Shown here: positions 55,706 through 63,915 of the stretch, one piece after another
Layout of the letters: each line of letters starts with the position of its first letter
Position numbering within the stretch: position 1 is the first letter of the stretch
Position numbers and translations under genes: made by a program
Notes under the pieces: model-generated
What the model was told of the DNA's origin: nothing
Database searches by the model: none
What the model saw: only the letters and a program-made list of their open reading frames with translations
Assembly (NCBI GenBank): GCA_002350725.1
Contig: DEFJ01000034.1
Span: forward strand, 35,755-99,754
Direction of reading: 5' to 3'
DNA length: 64,000 nt
Source: Cyanobacteria bacterium UBA2855
GTDB lineage: Bacteria > Cyanobacteriota > Vampirovibrionia > Gastranaerophilales > Gastranaerophilaceae

Positions 55706-55730
55706 ACAAGAAAAAAGGAGAAATTAAAAA

Positions 55731-56333
55731 ATGGCTAGATATACAGGACCTTCTAACAAATTGTTTAGAAATAAAAAAGTCAATGACCTTTCTAACAGAA
55801 AGCTGACTTCGTCTATGAGACAAACAGCATCAGGTCAACATGGCGCAGTAAGAAAGAAACTTTCAGAATACGCTATTCACCTTGCTGAAAAACAAAAAAT
55901 CAGATATACATACTTAGTAAGTGAAAAACAATTTGCAAGATACTATAAAGAAGCTGAAAGAAGAAGAGGCGTTACAGGTACAATTCTTCTACAGTTATTA
56001 GAATCAAGATTGGATAACATTTTGTTCCGTGCAGGTTTAGGAATTACTCGTAAACAAGCAAGACAGATTGTTAACCACGGTCACGTTCTTGTAAATGATA
56101 AGAAAGTAGATATTCCATCATATTCAGTAAAACCGGGTGATGTAATTACTATTAAATCAAGAAGTAATAATTTCTTAAAATCAGTTACTGAAATGATTGA
56201 TATGCCTTGTGATTCAGCATGGATGACAATCGATAAAGATGCATTGAAAATCACTTTCGACAGAATTCCGGAAAGAGAAGAATTAGATCCGGATATGAAA
56301 GAACAACTCGTAATTGAATATTACTCTAAATAG
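55731..56333 (+). CDS. rpsD: 30S ribosomal protein S4
   Basis: S4 is a primary 16S rRNA-binding protein and a translational regulator of its operon in several bacteria. The 200-aa product begins MARYTGPSNKLFRNKKVNDL and includes the S4 RNA-binding domain (RLDNILFRAGLGITRKQARQ, then VNHGHVLVNDKKVDIPSY). There is no four-Cys zinc motif, so this is the non-zinc form. AAAAAGGAG precedes the ATG. A purine-rich leader separates it from rpoA. Confidence 0.97.
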   Translation: MARYTGPSNKLFRNKKVNDLSNRKLTSSMRQTASGQHGAVRKKLSEYAIHLAEKQKIRYTYLVSEKQFARYYKEAERRRGVTGTILLQLLESRLDNILFRAGLGITRKQARQIVNHGHVLVNDKKVDIPSYSVKPGDVITIKSRSNNFLKSVTEMIDMPCDSAWMTIDKDALKITFDRIPEREELDPDMKEQLVIEYYSK

Positions 56334-56342
56334 CGGATTTTG

Positions 56343-56549
56343 CGTAGAGTGAAGTGAGCAAGGCGAACGAAACTCGAAGGAACCCGGAGCGAAATGAACG
56401 ACAGCGAAAGCGAAGTGAATGGCAGCGAAGGGTAAAGCAATAATCCAAGACTCAAAGAAGTCAAAACGTAACCGGTATATACCGGAAATAAGTCCGAGAG
56501 AGGATTTAAAAATCCAAGTAGTTATTTTTAAAACTAGGAGATTAAAAGA
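56343..56549 (+). other. Purine-rich repetitive leader between rpsD and rpoA
   Basis: Positions 56343-56433 are unusually purine- and GC-rich for this genome, made of imperfect units around GCGAA and GTGAAG. A 13-codon frame (ATG 56394 to TAA 56433-56435) sits 4 bases after GGAG. Further on are an inverted repeat CCGGTATATACCGG (56471-56485) and a GGATTT/AAATCC pair. A regulatory leader or interspersed repeat is possible. Confidence 0.4.
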
Positions 56550-57518
56550 ATGGAATTAAAAATTAAATGCGTTAATACGACAACAAGTTCAGACGGTTCA
56601 CAATACGGTAAGTTTGTTATCGAACCATTGGAAAAAGGGTTCGGGACAACAATCGGTAATTCTTTAAGACGTGTATTATTATCAAGTCTTGAAGGAACTG
56701 CTGTTACTTCTGCAAGAATCGAAGGTATTACTCACGAATACACAGCTATACCGGGCGTATTAGAAGACGTTATTGATGTAATGTTGAATTTGAAAGGATT
56801 GGTTGTTAAAACTGATTCCGCAGAACCTCAACATTTACGTATAGACGTTGATAAACCTGGTGCTGTTCTTGCAAGTGATATTCAATTGCCTGCAGGCGTA
56901 AAAGTTGTTAACCCAGATTGGTTAATTTGTACAGTTGAAGAAGGCGGTAGTTTCCACGCTGATGTTATTGTAGAAACTGGCAAAGGATATGTACCGCATG
57001 ATGTACCTAGAGATTCAAAAGGGCTTTCAATTGATGTTCTTCCAATCGATGCAACATTTATGCCTATCAAGAGAGTTAGCTACAACGTAGAAAACACTCG
57101 TGTAGGTGATTCTATAGATTTTGACAAATTGACTTTGGAAATTTGGTCAAACGGTTCAATAGAAGTTTCAACTGCATTAAGCCAAGCATCAAATCTTTTG
57201 ATTGACCACTTTATGCAGATTGCATCAATAACAGGTCAACCGGCAGTAGCTCCGGTAGCCGCAATTGAAGAAGTAGTTGAGGAAAGTGAAACAGTTCCTA
57301 CAATGACTATCGAAGAATTGGAATTATCTGTTAGAGCATACAATTGCTTGAAAAGAGCAAGTATCAACTCAATGGCAGAATTGTTGAAGAAATCAGAACA
57401 TGATTTGTTGAACATTAAAAACTTCGGTAAAAAATCTTCAGACGAAGTAATTGAGAGATTACATCACTTCGGTTTAGATTTGGCACCAAATCCTGAAATC
57501 GAAGAAGAAATCGGTTAG
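56550..57518 (+). CDS. rpoA: RNA polymerase alpha subunit
   Basis: RpoA dimerises to start RNA polymerase assembly. Its C-terminal domain binds UP elements and activators. The 322-aa protein has the N-terminal domain with FVIEPLEKGFGTTIGNSLRR and the C-terminal helix-hairpin-helix domain from about residue 250, after an acidic linker (VEEVVEESETVP). The C-terminal LRRLL-equivalent is SVRAYNCLKRASINS. AGGAG precedes the ATG. Confidence 0.98.
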   Translation: MELKIKCVNTTTSSDGSQYGKFVIEPLEKGFGTTIGNSLRRVLLSSLEGTAVTSARIEGITHEYTAIPGVLEDVIDVMLNLKGLVVKTDSAEPQHLRIDVDKPGAVLASDIQLPAGVKVVNPDWLICTVEEGGSFHADVIVETGKGYVPHDVPRDSKGLSIDVLPIDATFMPIKRVSYNVENTRVGDSIDFDKLTLEIWSNGSIEVSTALSQASNLLIDHFMQIASITGQPAVAPVAAIEEVVEESETVPTMTIEELELSVRAYNCLKRASINSMAELLKKSEHDLLNIKNFGKKSSDEVIERLHHFGLDLAPNPEIEEEIG

Positions 57519-57559
57519 TAACATAAAATTAATAACAATAAATTATAAGGAAAAACAAA

Positions 57560-57988
57560 ATGAGACACATGACAAAAAAACATACGCTAAGTAAGGCAAA
57601 GGATCAAAGAGATGCTTTGTTGCGAGCATTAGCTACTGAGCTTTTTGTGCATGGTGAAATCAAAACAACTATGGCCAGAGCAAAAGCTTTAAGACCATAT
57701 GCTGAAGGTATTATCACTCTTGCTAAAAAAGGTGATTTAGCTGCTATACGTCAAGCTGCCAGATACATCTACAACAAAGAAACCGGCAAATTTATGGATT
57801 TAAAGACCGGCGAAGTGTTCGATGAAGCAGTGAAAGACAAAAAATTAGCACCTCAAACAGTTTTGAGAAAGCTATTTACAGTAATCGGAAAACAATATAC
57901 CGACAGAAAAGGCGGATATACAAGAATATTCAGACTTCCTCCTCGTCGCGGTGATGCTTCCGAAATGGCTTTAATCCAATTGGTGTAA
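57560..57988 (+). CDS. rplQ: 50S ribosomal protein L17
   Basis: L17 lies near the peptide-exit tunnel. The 142-aa product begins MRHMTKKHTLSKAKDQRDAL and has the TTMARAKALRPYAEG motif. The family core is about 116 residues; the extra length comes from an insertion near residues 70-100 (MDLKTGEVFDEAVKDKKL). It follows rpoA by 41 bp and is followed at 4 bp by truA. Confidence 0.97.
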   Translation: MRHMTKKHTLSKAKDQRDALLRALATELFVHGEIKTTMARAKALRPYAEGIITLAKKGDLAAIRQAARYIYNKETGKFMDLKTGEVFDEAVKDKKLAPQTVLRKLFTVIGKQYTDRKGGYTRIFRLPPRRGDASEMALIQLV

Positions 57989-57992
57989 GCCA

Positions 57993-58796
57993 TTGATAAG
58001 GTATGCTTTAAGAGTTCAATATATCGGTAAAAATTATGCCGGTAGCCAACTTCAATTAAAAAACGGCAAACCGATAGAAGGATTACCGACAATACAAGGA
58101 GAACTTGAAAAAGCACTTGGCACATTGATAAAAAATAGCGCAAGCCGGTGTGAGCCGGATGACGCTAGCAAATATAGCCGACCGATAAAGGCAGTCTTTT
58201 CTGGACGAACCGATAGAGGTGTCAATTCTAAAGGGCAAGTAATTCATTTTAATGTAAAAGAACCCATTGTTGCTTCAAAGTTCCTTTACCAGATGAATGA
58301 AATCTTGCCGGATGATATCTCTGTCGATGACTTAAGAGAAGTCGATAAAAACTTTCACGCTCAAAAATCTGCAATAAGCAGGTTTTACAGATTTGAATTT
58401 GTTCATAGAAGATGTAAAAACGCTTATGATGGAGAGTTAATGAGAGTAAAGTTTCCGATAGATTTAGACAGGATGCAAAAATCTCTGAATTATCTGTTGG
58501 GAGAACACGATTTTTCGAGTTTCAAAAGTTCCGGAACGCTTAACCCGAGCAAAGTTTGCACTTTAACGCACATCAAATGCTATAAAGCGGATGATGATAG
58601 AGTTTTTATTGATATTAAAGGAAACAGATTTCTTTATAATATGGTAAGAACAATAGTCGGAACCCTTCTTTATATAGAAGGACACAATTTGCAGCCTGAA
58701 CATATGAAAGATGTTTTGGAAGCAAAAGATCGGACGAAAGCCGGTCAAACAGTTAGCCCTTACGGGTTAACACTAATGGAAGTAACATACAAATAA
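57993..58796 (+). CDS. truA: tRNA pseudouridine(38-40) synthase TruA
   Basis: TruA makes pseudouridine at positions 38-40 of the tRNA anticodon arm. The catalytic Asp is in SGRTDRGVNSKGQVIHF. The start is a TTG at 57993, which puts RYALRVQYIGKNYAG at the very N-terminus, as the family requires; no ATG is available in that part. The motif usually reads GWQ after YAG but is GSQ here. About 20 extra residues lie before the catalytic motif. The gene begins 4 bp after the rplQ stop. Confidence 0.9.
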   Translation: MIRYALRVQYIGKNYAGSQLQLKNGKPIEGLPTIQGELEKALGTLIKNSASRCEPDDASKYSRPIKAVFSGRTDRGVNSKGQVIHFNVKEPIVASKFLYQMNEILPDDISVDDLREVDKNFHAQKSAISRFYRFEFVHRRCKNAYDGELMRVKFPIDLDRMQKSLNYLLGEHDFSSFKSSGTLNPSKVCTLTHIKCYKADDDRVFIDIKGNRFLYNMVRTIVGTLLYIEGHNLQPEHMKDVLEAKDRTKAGQTVSPYGLTLMEVTYK

Positions 58797-58815
58797 AATA
58801 TAACGGAGAAAAAGC

Positions 58816-59253
58816 ATGAAGACATATTCAGCAAAACCTCTAGAAGTAGAAAGAAAATGGTATTTAATCGACGCGGAAGGCGAAGTATTAGGTCGTCTTG
58901 CAGTTAGAATTGCCAACATCTTAAGAGGAAAAAACAAACCTGAATATACACCTAACGTTGATACCGGCGACTTTGTTGTTGTTATCAATGCAGACAAGGT
59001 TATAGTAACAGGTAAAAAAGAAACAGATAAAATTTATTTGCACCATACCGGATATCCGGGTGGACTAAAGAGCGCAAGCTTCAAAGAATTGATGGAAAAA
59101 GACGGTACTTTAGCATTGGAAAAAGCTGTTAAGGGAATGTTACAACACAATACTTTGGGCGCTCAACAGTTAACTAAGTTGAAAATTTACGCAGGAAGCG
59201 AGCATCCGCACGCTGCACAAAAACCAATCGTATTGGAAAAGGAGGCTAAATAA
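58816..59253 (+). CDS. rplM: 50S ribosomal protein L13
   Basis: L13 is an early-assembly large-subunit protein. The 145-aa product contains WYLIDAEGEVLGRLAVRIA, LRGKNKPEYTPNVDTGDFVVVINADKV and HHTGYPGG. AACGGAGAAAAAGC precedes the ATG. The last base of its TAA stop is the first base of the rpsI ATG (TAATG), so translation is coupled. Confidence 0.98.
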   Translation: MKTYSAKPLEVERKWYLIDAEGEVLGRLAVRIANILRGKNKPEYTPNVDTGDFVVVINADKVIVTGKKETDKIYLHHTGYPGGLKSASFKELMEKDGTLALEKAVKGMLQHNTLGAQQLTKLKIYAGSEHPHAAQKPIVLEKEAK

Positions 59254-59648
59254 TGGCAGATACTGAAATTAAAGCAACAGGCCGTAGAAAGACCTCTATC
59301 GCAGTTGTAAAGCTTGTTAAAGGTAAAGGCAGAATTTTCGTTAACGGAAAAACATTAAGAAACTACATAGGCAACCGTCCGGCTGTTGAAATGTTAGTAT
59401 ATAGACCGCTTGTTCTTACGGATAACCAAGAAAAATATGACGTAAGAGTAAAAGTTGTAGGCGGCGGTGTTGTAGCACAATGTGGTGCTATCAGACACGG
59501 TATTTCAAGAGCATTGGTTGCTGTTGATGAAAAATACAGAAACGTATTGAGAATGGAAGGTTTGTTAACTCGTGACCCACGTGTTAAAGAACGTAAGAAA
59601 TACGGTAGAAAAAGAGCTCGTAAGAGATTCCAATTCTCAAAACGTTAA
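59253..59648 (+). CDS. rpsI: 30S ribosomal protein S9
   Basis: S9 lies in the 30S head, with a C-terminal tail that reaches the P-site tRNA. The 131-aa product includes ATGRRKTSIAVVKLVKGKG and ends with RKRARKRFQFSKR, the invariant SKR tail. The ribosome site GGAGG is within the end of rplM. It is the last gene of the operon, followed by a strong terminator. Confidence 0.98.
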   Translation: MADTEIKATGRRKTSIAVVKLVKGKGRIFVNGKTLRNYIGNRPAVEMLVYRPLVLTDNQEKYDVRVKVVGGGVVAQCGAIRHGISRALVAVDEKYRNVLRMEGLLTRDPRVKERKKYGRKRARKRFQFSKR

Positions 59649-59669
59649 TACGTTTTACTATATTATACA

Positions 59670-59698
59670 AAAAGACTCCGGAAATGGAGTCTTTTTTT
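59670..59698 (+). terminator. Rho-independent terminator of the ribosomal operon
   Basis: A 10-bp stem AAAAGACTCC / GGAGTCTTTT with a 6-base loop (59670-59695) runs into T7. It lies 21 bp after the rpsI stop. Confidence 0.93.
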
Positions 59699-59776
59699 GT
59701 TGACTTTATAATTTTTTTTGATATATTTGTGGATATTCAAAATATATAACAGTCATAGCTTGAAAGGGGAATAAAT

Positions 59777-60559
59777 ATGCGTGTAGAAAGAATTGGCATT
59801 ACTCAAAATTACAATAATTCAAACAAACAGAATTTTACGGCAAATTTTTCAGAAAAGGAAATTCTCAGCATGACACGGGAAGCAAAAAAACACTACGGTG
59901 CCGCAGGAATTCCAATGTTAGATATCTTATTAGGATATCTGGAAAAAATTGGCGGAAAAGTTGCACATATTAAAACTACAAAACAAGAAAGCGGATCTAT
60001 CTTTGGAACTAAACTAAAAGTTCTCACTATTGATAAAAAAGTTGTTCATAGCGTGGATGAAGATACTCCGGGATTAGACTTATTGGAAGGATATCTTGTA
60101 GGTGAACCTGAACCATATATAAAAGATTTTGTACGTATGCCGGAGAGAATATATGAAAGCAGATGGTTTGAACGAGGGGCACGTAACGAAGAATCATTAT
60201 TGCGTCATGCTCTACCGAAGAAAGTCTCGGCAAAACCGACGAAGCCAAAACAGCCTGTTGATTGGACAAATGAGGGAATAACTCCTCCAAAACCGGCAAT
60301 TGCAATTTTGGAAAAGAAAGTAGAATATATTAAACCATATAGCGTTGTTAAAGAAATATATAAGGATAAAACAGGTAGAAATATTCGCATTTCTAATATA
60401 GATATTCTTGCAAAATCAAGAACAGAAGAAGGTATAGCCGAGTTAAATGCTATTGAGAAGAATTTGAATAAAACATCTAAACAGATTTTTGCTCAAAAAC
60501 GAAAAGCAGCAAAATTAGAAATTGAAAAGCCAAAACAAAAACCTAAAGTTATACAATAA
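59777..60559 (+). CDS. Basic protein of unknown function with N-terminal NFTANF motif
   Basis: No family is recognised. The 260-aa product starts with an Asn/Gln-rich segment (ITQNYNNSNKQ) leading into NFTANF at about residues 19-24, a variant of the motif in the proteins at 2207, 21578 and 29500. A mixed alpha/beta part (about 25-125) with two GYL segments follows, then a Pro/Lys-rich linker and a basic coiled-coil tail. There is no signal peptide. AAAGGGG precedes the ATG. It stands alone between two terminators. Confidence 0.68.
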   Translation: MRVERIGITQNYNNSNKQNFTANFSEKEILSMTREAKKHYGAAGIPMLDILLGYLEKIGGKVAHIKTTKQESGSIFGTKLKVLTIDKKVVHSVDEDTPGLDLLEGYLVGEPEPYIKDFVRMPERIYESRWFERGARNEESLLRHALPKKVSAKPTKPKQPVDWTNEGITPPKPAIAILEKKVEYIKPYSVVKEIYKDKTGRNIRISNIDILAKSRTEEGIAELNAIEKNLNKTSKQIFAQKRKAAKLEIEKPKQKPKVIQ

Positions 60560-60576
60560 GTTATAAGAAATAAATG

Positions 60577-60602
60577 AACGGTTTCAATAGAAACCGTTTT
60601 TT
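60577..60602 (+). terminator. Rho-independent terminator
   Basis: AACGGTTT / AAACCGTT with a 6-base loop (60577-60598), followed by T6. It ends the gene at 59777. Confidence 0.88.
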
Positions 60603-60624
60603 ATTGTAAAAATTCTTAAAAACA

Positions 60625-60653
60625 TTGTGCATTATTAATATTTATAATAGAAT
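60625..60653 (+). promoter_or_regulatory. Promoter of the TRL-like gene
   Basis: TTGTGC (60625-60630), 17 bases, TAGAAT (60648-60653). The hexamers, spacing and flanking CATTGTGCAT are the same as in the ppdK promoter at 61118. Confidence 0.45.
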
Positions 60654-60692
60654 ATAGTTCGTGGTGTTTTGGAATTAAGAAAGGGGTATTAT

Positions 60693-61013
60693 ATGAAAAA
60701 ATTAGTGGTATTATTAGGTCTTGCAATCCTCGGAATGGGAATAGGGCTAAAAGCGAGTGCGTATGAACCATGGGGCATTGGGATTTACAACGGAACAAAA
60801 GAGGCTATGGATTATGCAACTCCGGGTGCAACATTAGGCAATAAATCAGGTTCAGCAACTTGTAAAACAGTTTTAGGCATAGTAAATTGGGGCGATTGCT
60901 CAATCCGTACAGCAATGAAAAACGGTAGAATTTCAAGAGTTACAGCTGCGGACTGGGAAAAGTTTTTCGTTATATTATACGGTGAAAAAACCCTTCGTGT
61001 ATATGGAAACTAA
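60693..61013 (+). CDS. Exported TRL-like family protein
   Basis: The 106-aa product has a Sec signal (MKKLVVLLGLAILGMGIGL, cut after ASA). The mature part fits the TRL-like family (tRNA-associated-locus protein): GIGIYNGTK, then GSATCKTVLGIVNWGDCSI, then AMKNGRISRV and the final ILYGEKTLRVYG. The family usually carries a lipobox; none is seen here. Its function is not known. The start is the ATG at 60693, with AAGGGG six bases upstream; the TTG at 60669 lies upstream of that ribosome site. The gene has its own promoter and terminator. No tRNA gene is nearby. Confidence 0.82.
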   Translation: MKKLVVLLGLAILGMGIGLKASAYEPWGIGIYNGTKEAMDYATPGATLGNKSGSATCKTVLGIVNWGDCSIRTAMKNGRISRVTAADWEKFFVILYGEKTLRVYGN

Positions 61014-61038
61014 TTTTGCAAAAAATATATAATTGCAA

Positions 61039-61062
61039 GCGGGTGAAAAATTTTTCACCCGC
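61039..61062 (+). terminator. Palindromic terminator after the TRL-like gene
   Basis: A perfect 12-bp inverted repeat without spacer (GCGGGTGAAAAA and its complement), followed by ATTTTATTTATT. The central A/T bases would form the loop. Confidence 0.8.
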
Positions 61063-61117
61063 ATTTTATTTATTCAAAATTTAGCTCATTTTCTAAACTA
61101 CATGTTTACTTTGAGCA

Positions 61118-61146
61118 TTGTGCATGATACTATTTTGTCATAGAAT
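61118..61146 (+). promoter_or_regulatory. Promoter of ppdK
   Basis: TTGTGC (61118-61123), 17 bases, TAGAAT (61141-61146), 49 bp before the start codon. It repeats the arrangement upstream of the TRL-like gene. Confidence 0.45.
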
Positions 61147-61194
61147 GCGATTTCTATATTTGGTGATTATTATATAAACATGGAAAGGAAAACT

Positions 61195-63861
61195 ATGACA
61201 GAAAAAAGAGTATGGCTTTTCCACGAAGGAAACGCAAATATGCGTAGCCTGCTTGGCGGAAAAGGGGCAAACCTTGCCGAAATGACTAATTTAGGATTAC
61301 CGGTACCTCCGGGATTAACTATCACCACTGAAACTTGTATGGATTATATCAATCACGGCAACACCATGCCTGCAGGTTTGATGGATGAAGTAAAATTAGC
61401 GTTAAAATCAGTTGAAGAAAAAGCCGGTAAAAAATTCGGCGATACAACTAATCCGCTATTGGTTTCCGTTCGTTCAGGTGCAAGAGTTTCTATGCCCGGT
61501 ATGATGGAAACAATTTTGAACTTAGGTTTGAATGATGAAACCGTAGAAGCTATGGTTAAATTAACTAATAACCCACGTTTTTGCTACGATTCATACAGAA
61601 GATTTTTGACTATGTTCGGTTCTGTAGCTTGGGAAATGGACAGACAAAAATACTTTGAATCAGAAGTAGAAAAAGTTAAGGCAAGAGAAGGTGTAACTTC
61701 CGATACAGAAATTTCTGCAGACGGATGGAAATCTTTGATTCCTATTTACAAAGCAACTATCAAAGAAGTTACGGGAAAAGAATTCCCTCAAGATCCGTAT
61801 GTTCAATTGCAAGAAGCTATTGAAGCAGTATTCCGTTCTTGGAATATTCCTCGTGCAGTTGCATACAGAAATATGAACAAAATTGACCACAACTACGGTA
61901 CCGCAGTTAACGTTCAAACAATGGTATTCGGCAATATGGGTAATGATTGTGCAACAGGTGTTTCTTTCACTCGTAACCCTGCTACAGGCGAAAATAAATT
62001 CTACGGCGAATACCTTGTAAATGCTCAAGGGGAAGACGTTGTTGCAGGTATCAGAACTCCAAAACAAATTTCCGAATTGGAAACTGATATGCCTGATATC
62101 TACAAACAATATGTTGACATTGCAAAACAATTAGAAAAAGGTTACCACGATGTTCAAGATATGGAATTTACGGTTGAACGCGGTAAACTTTGGATTCTTC
62201 AAACAAGAAACGGCAAAAGAACAGCTAAGGCTGCGATTAAGATTGCCGTTGATATGTACAACGAAGGTATTATTACTAAGGAAGAAGCTATTAACCAAGT
62301 TGATCCATATTCAGTTTATCAAGTATTATTACCTTGCTTCAACCCTGATAAAGTTAAACACTCACACAAAGTTTCAAAGGGTGTAAACGCATCTCCGGGT
62401 GCAGCTGTAGGTAAGATTGTATTTGATACAGAAGAAGCTGCAAGACGTGGTGAAGCCGGCGAAAAAGTTATCTTGGTAAGAATTGAAACTTGTCCTGATG
62501 ATATTCACGGTATGGCAGTATCACAAGGTGTTCTTACATTAAGAGGCGGCGCAACTTCTCACGCAGCAGTTGTTGCAAAAGGTATGGGCAAACCTTGTGT
62601 ATCAGGTTGTGAAGATTTAGTTATTGATTTAGCTAAAGAAACAATTACTTGTTCTGACGGAACCGTATTCCACAAAGACGATATTATTTCTCTTGACGGA
62701 GGAACCGGTGAAGTTATGGAAGGTGCTATTGAGCTTGTTCAAGCAGGTTTGGATGAAGACTTTGAAACCTTCTTCTCTTGGGTTGATGAAATCAAAGAAC
62801 TTCATGTAGAAGCTAACGCAGATACTCCAAAGGATATTGAAAATGCTAAAAAATTCGGTGCTGAAGGTGTAGGTCTTTGCAGAACTGAACATATGTTCAT
62901 GGATCCTGACAGACTTCCTTGGGTACAAAAAATGATTATTGCAAACACAACAGAAGCAAGAAAAGAAGCTCTTTCACACTTGTTACCTATGCAATATTCC
63001 GATTTCTATTCAATGTTCAAAGCATTAGGCGACAAACCTTTAACAGTACGTTTGTTAGATCCGCCGCTTCATGAATTTTTACCTTCTAAGATAGAATTGA
63101 TTGAAAAAGTTGCAACAAAACGAGCTTTAAATCAAGATTACAAAGAAGATGAAAAAATGTTGGAAATCGTTGAAAACCTATCGGAATCTAACCCGATGAT
63201 GGGCTTACGCGGATGCCGTTTAGGTTTGACTTATCCTGAAATCAACGAAATGCAAGTTAGAGCAATCTTCGAAGCTTGCTGCGATTTGACCAAGGAAGGT
63301 CATCATATTCAACCTTGGATTATGGTTCCTTTAATTGGTCATATCAACGAACTTAAAACTGCAAAAGCTACATTAGTTGCAGTTGCAGAACAAGTTATGG
63401 CTGAAAAGGGAGTAAGAGTTGATTACAAATTCGGTACAATGATTGAAATTCCTCGTGCAGCACTAACTGCAGGTGAAGTTGCTACAGAAGCTGAATTCTT
63501 CTCTTACGGTACAAATGACCTTACTCAGATGACATTTGGATATTCTCGTGATGACGCTGAAGGCAAATTCTTAAAGAACTACGTTGAACAAAAGATTTTA
63601 CCTTCTAATCCGTTTATTACGTTAGACCAAAAGGGTGTTGGAAGACTTATCGAAATGTCTATCAATGAAGGTAAAGAAGTTAATTCTTCACTTGTTGGCG
63701 GTATATGCGGCGAACACGGCGGCGACCCTGATTCTGTTAAGTACGCACACAAAATCGGACTTAACTATGTTTCATGTTCACCATTCCGTATTCCACAAGC
63801 TAAATTGGCTGCAGCTCAAGCTGCTATAGCTTGCCCAAGGAAGGAATTGGCAAAAGTATAA
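61195..63861 (+). CDS. ppdK: Pyruvate, phosphate dikinase
   Basis: PPDK interconverts pyruvate, ATP and Pi with PEP, AMP and PPi. In anaerobes it often serves as the pyruvate-forming step of glycolysis. The 888-aa protein has the N-terminal ATP-grasp domain (LLGGKGANLAEMTNLGLPVPPG, DMEFTVERGKLWILQTRNGKRT), the phospho-His domain with His456 in GGATSHAAVVAKGMGKPCVSG, and the C-terminal PEP/pyruvate barrel with GGICGEHGGDP (Cys838). The start is the ATG at 61195: AAAGGA (61184-61189) lies 5 bases upstream, whereas the ATG at 61180 overlaps it. A terminator follows. Confidence 0.97.
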   Translation: MTEKRVWLFHEGNANMRSLLGGKGANLAEMTNLGLPVPPGLTITTETCMDYINHGNTMPAGLMDEVKLALKSVEEKAGKKFGDTTNPLLVSVRSGARVSMPGMMETILNLGLNDETVEAMVKLTNNPRFCYDSYRRFLTMFGSVAWEMDRQKYFESEVEKVKAREGVTSDTEISADGWKSLIPIYKATIKEVTGKEFPQDPYVQLQEAIEAVFRSWNIPRAVAYRNMNKIDHNYGTAVNVQTMVFGNMGNDCATGVSFTRNPATGENKFYGEYLVNAQGEDVVAGIRTPKQISELETDMPDIYKQYVDIAKQLEKGYHDVQDMEFTVERGKLWILQTRNGKRTAKAAIKIAVDMYNEGIITKEEAINQVDPYSVYQVLLPCFNPDKVKHSHKVSKGVNASPGAAVGKIVFDTEEAARRGEAGEKVILVRIETCPDDIHGMAVSQGVLTLRGGATSHAAVVAKGMGKPCVSGCEDLVIDLAKETITCSDGTVFHKDDIISLDGGTGEVMEGAIELVQAGLDEDFETFFSWVDEIKELHVEANADTPKDIENAKKFGAEGVGLCRTEHMFMDPDRLPWVQKMIIANTTEARKEALSHLLPMQYSDFYSMFKALGDKPLTVRLLDPPLHEFLPSKIELIEKVATKRALNQDYKEDEKMLEIVENLSESNPMMGLRGCRLGLTYPEINEMQVRAIFEACCDLTKEGHHIQPWIMVPLIGHINELKTAKATLVAVAEQVMAEKGVRVDYKFGTMIEIPRAALTAGEVATEAEFFSYGTNDLTQMTFGYSRDDAEGKFLKNYVEQKILPSNPFITLDQKGVGRLIEMSINEGKEVNSSLVGGICGEHGGDPDSVKYAHKIGLNYVSCSPFRIPQAKLAAAQAAIACPRKELAKV

Positions 63862-63883
63862 AACCTAAAAATATAGACAACAG

Positions 63884-63915
63884 TAAGGTGCATCATACGA
63901 TGCACCTTATTTTTT
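63884..63915 (+). terminator. Rho-independent terminator of ppdK
   Basis: An 11-bp perfect stem (TAAGGTGCATC and its complement) with a 4-base loop is followed by T6. Nothing further is recognised to the end of the window. Confidence 0.93.

Noticed and set aside
61660..62130. 156-codon minus-strand frame over ppdK
   Set aside because: Antisense of a conserved enzyme; Cys/Phe/Asn-rich nonsense composition.
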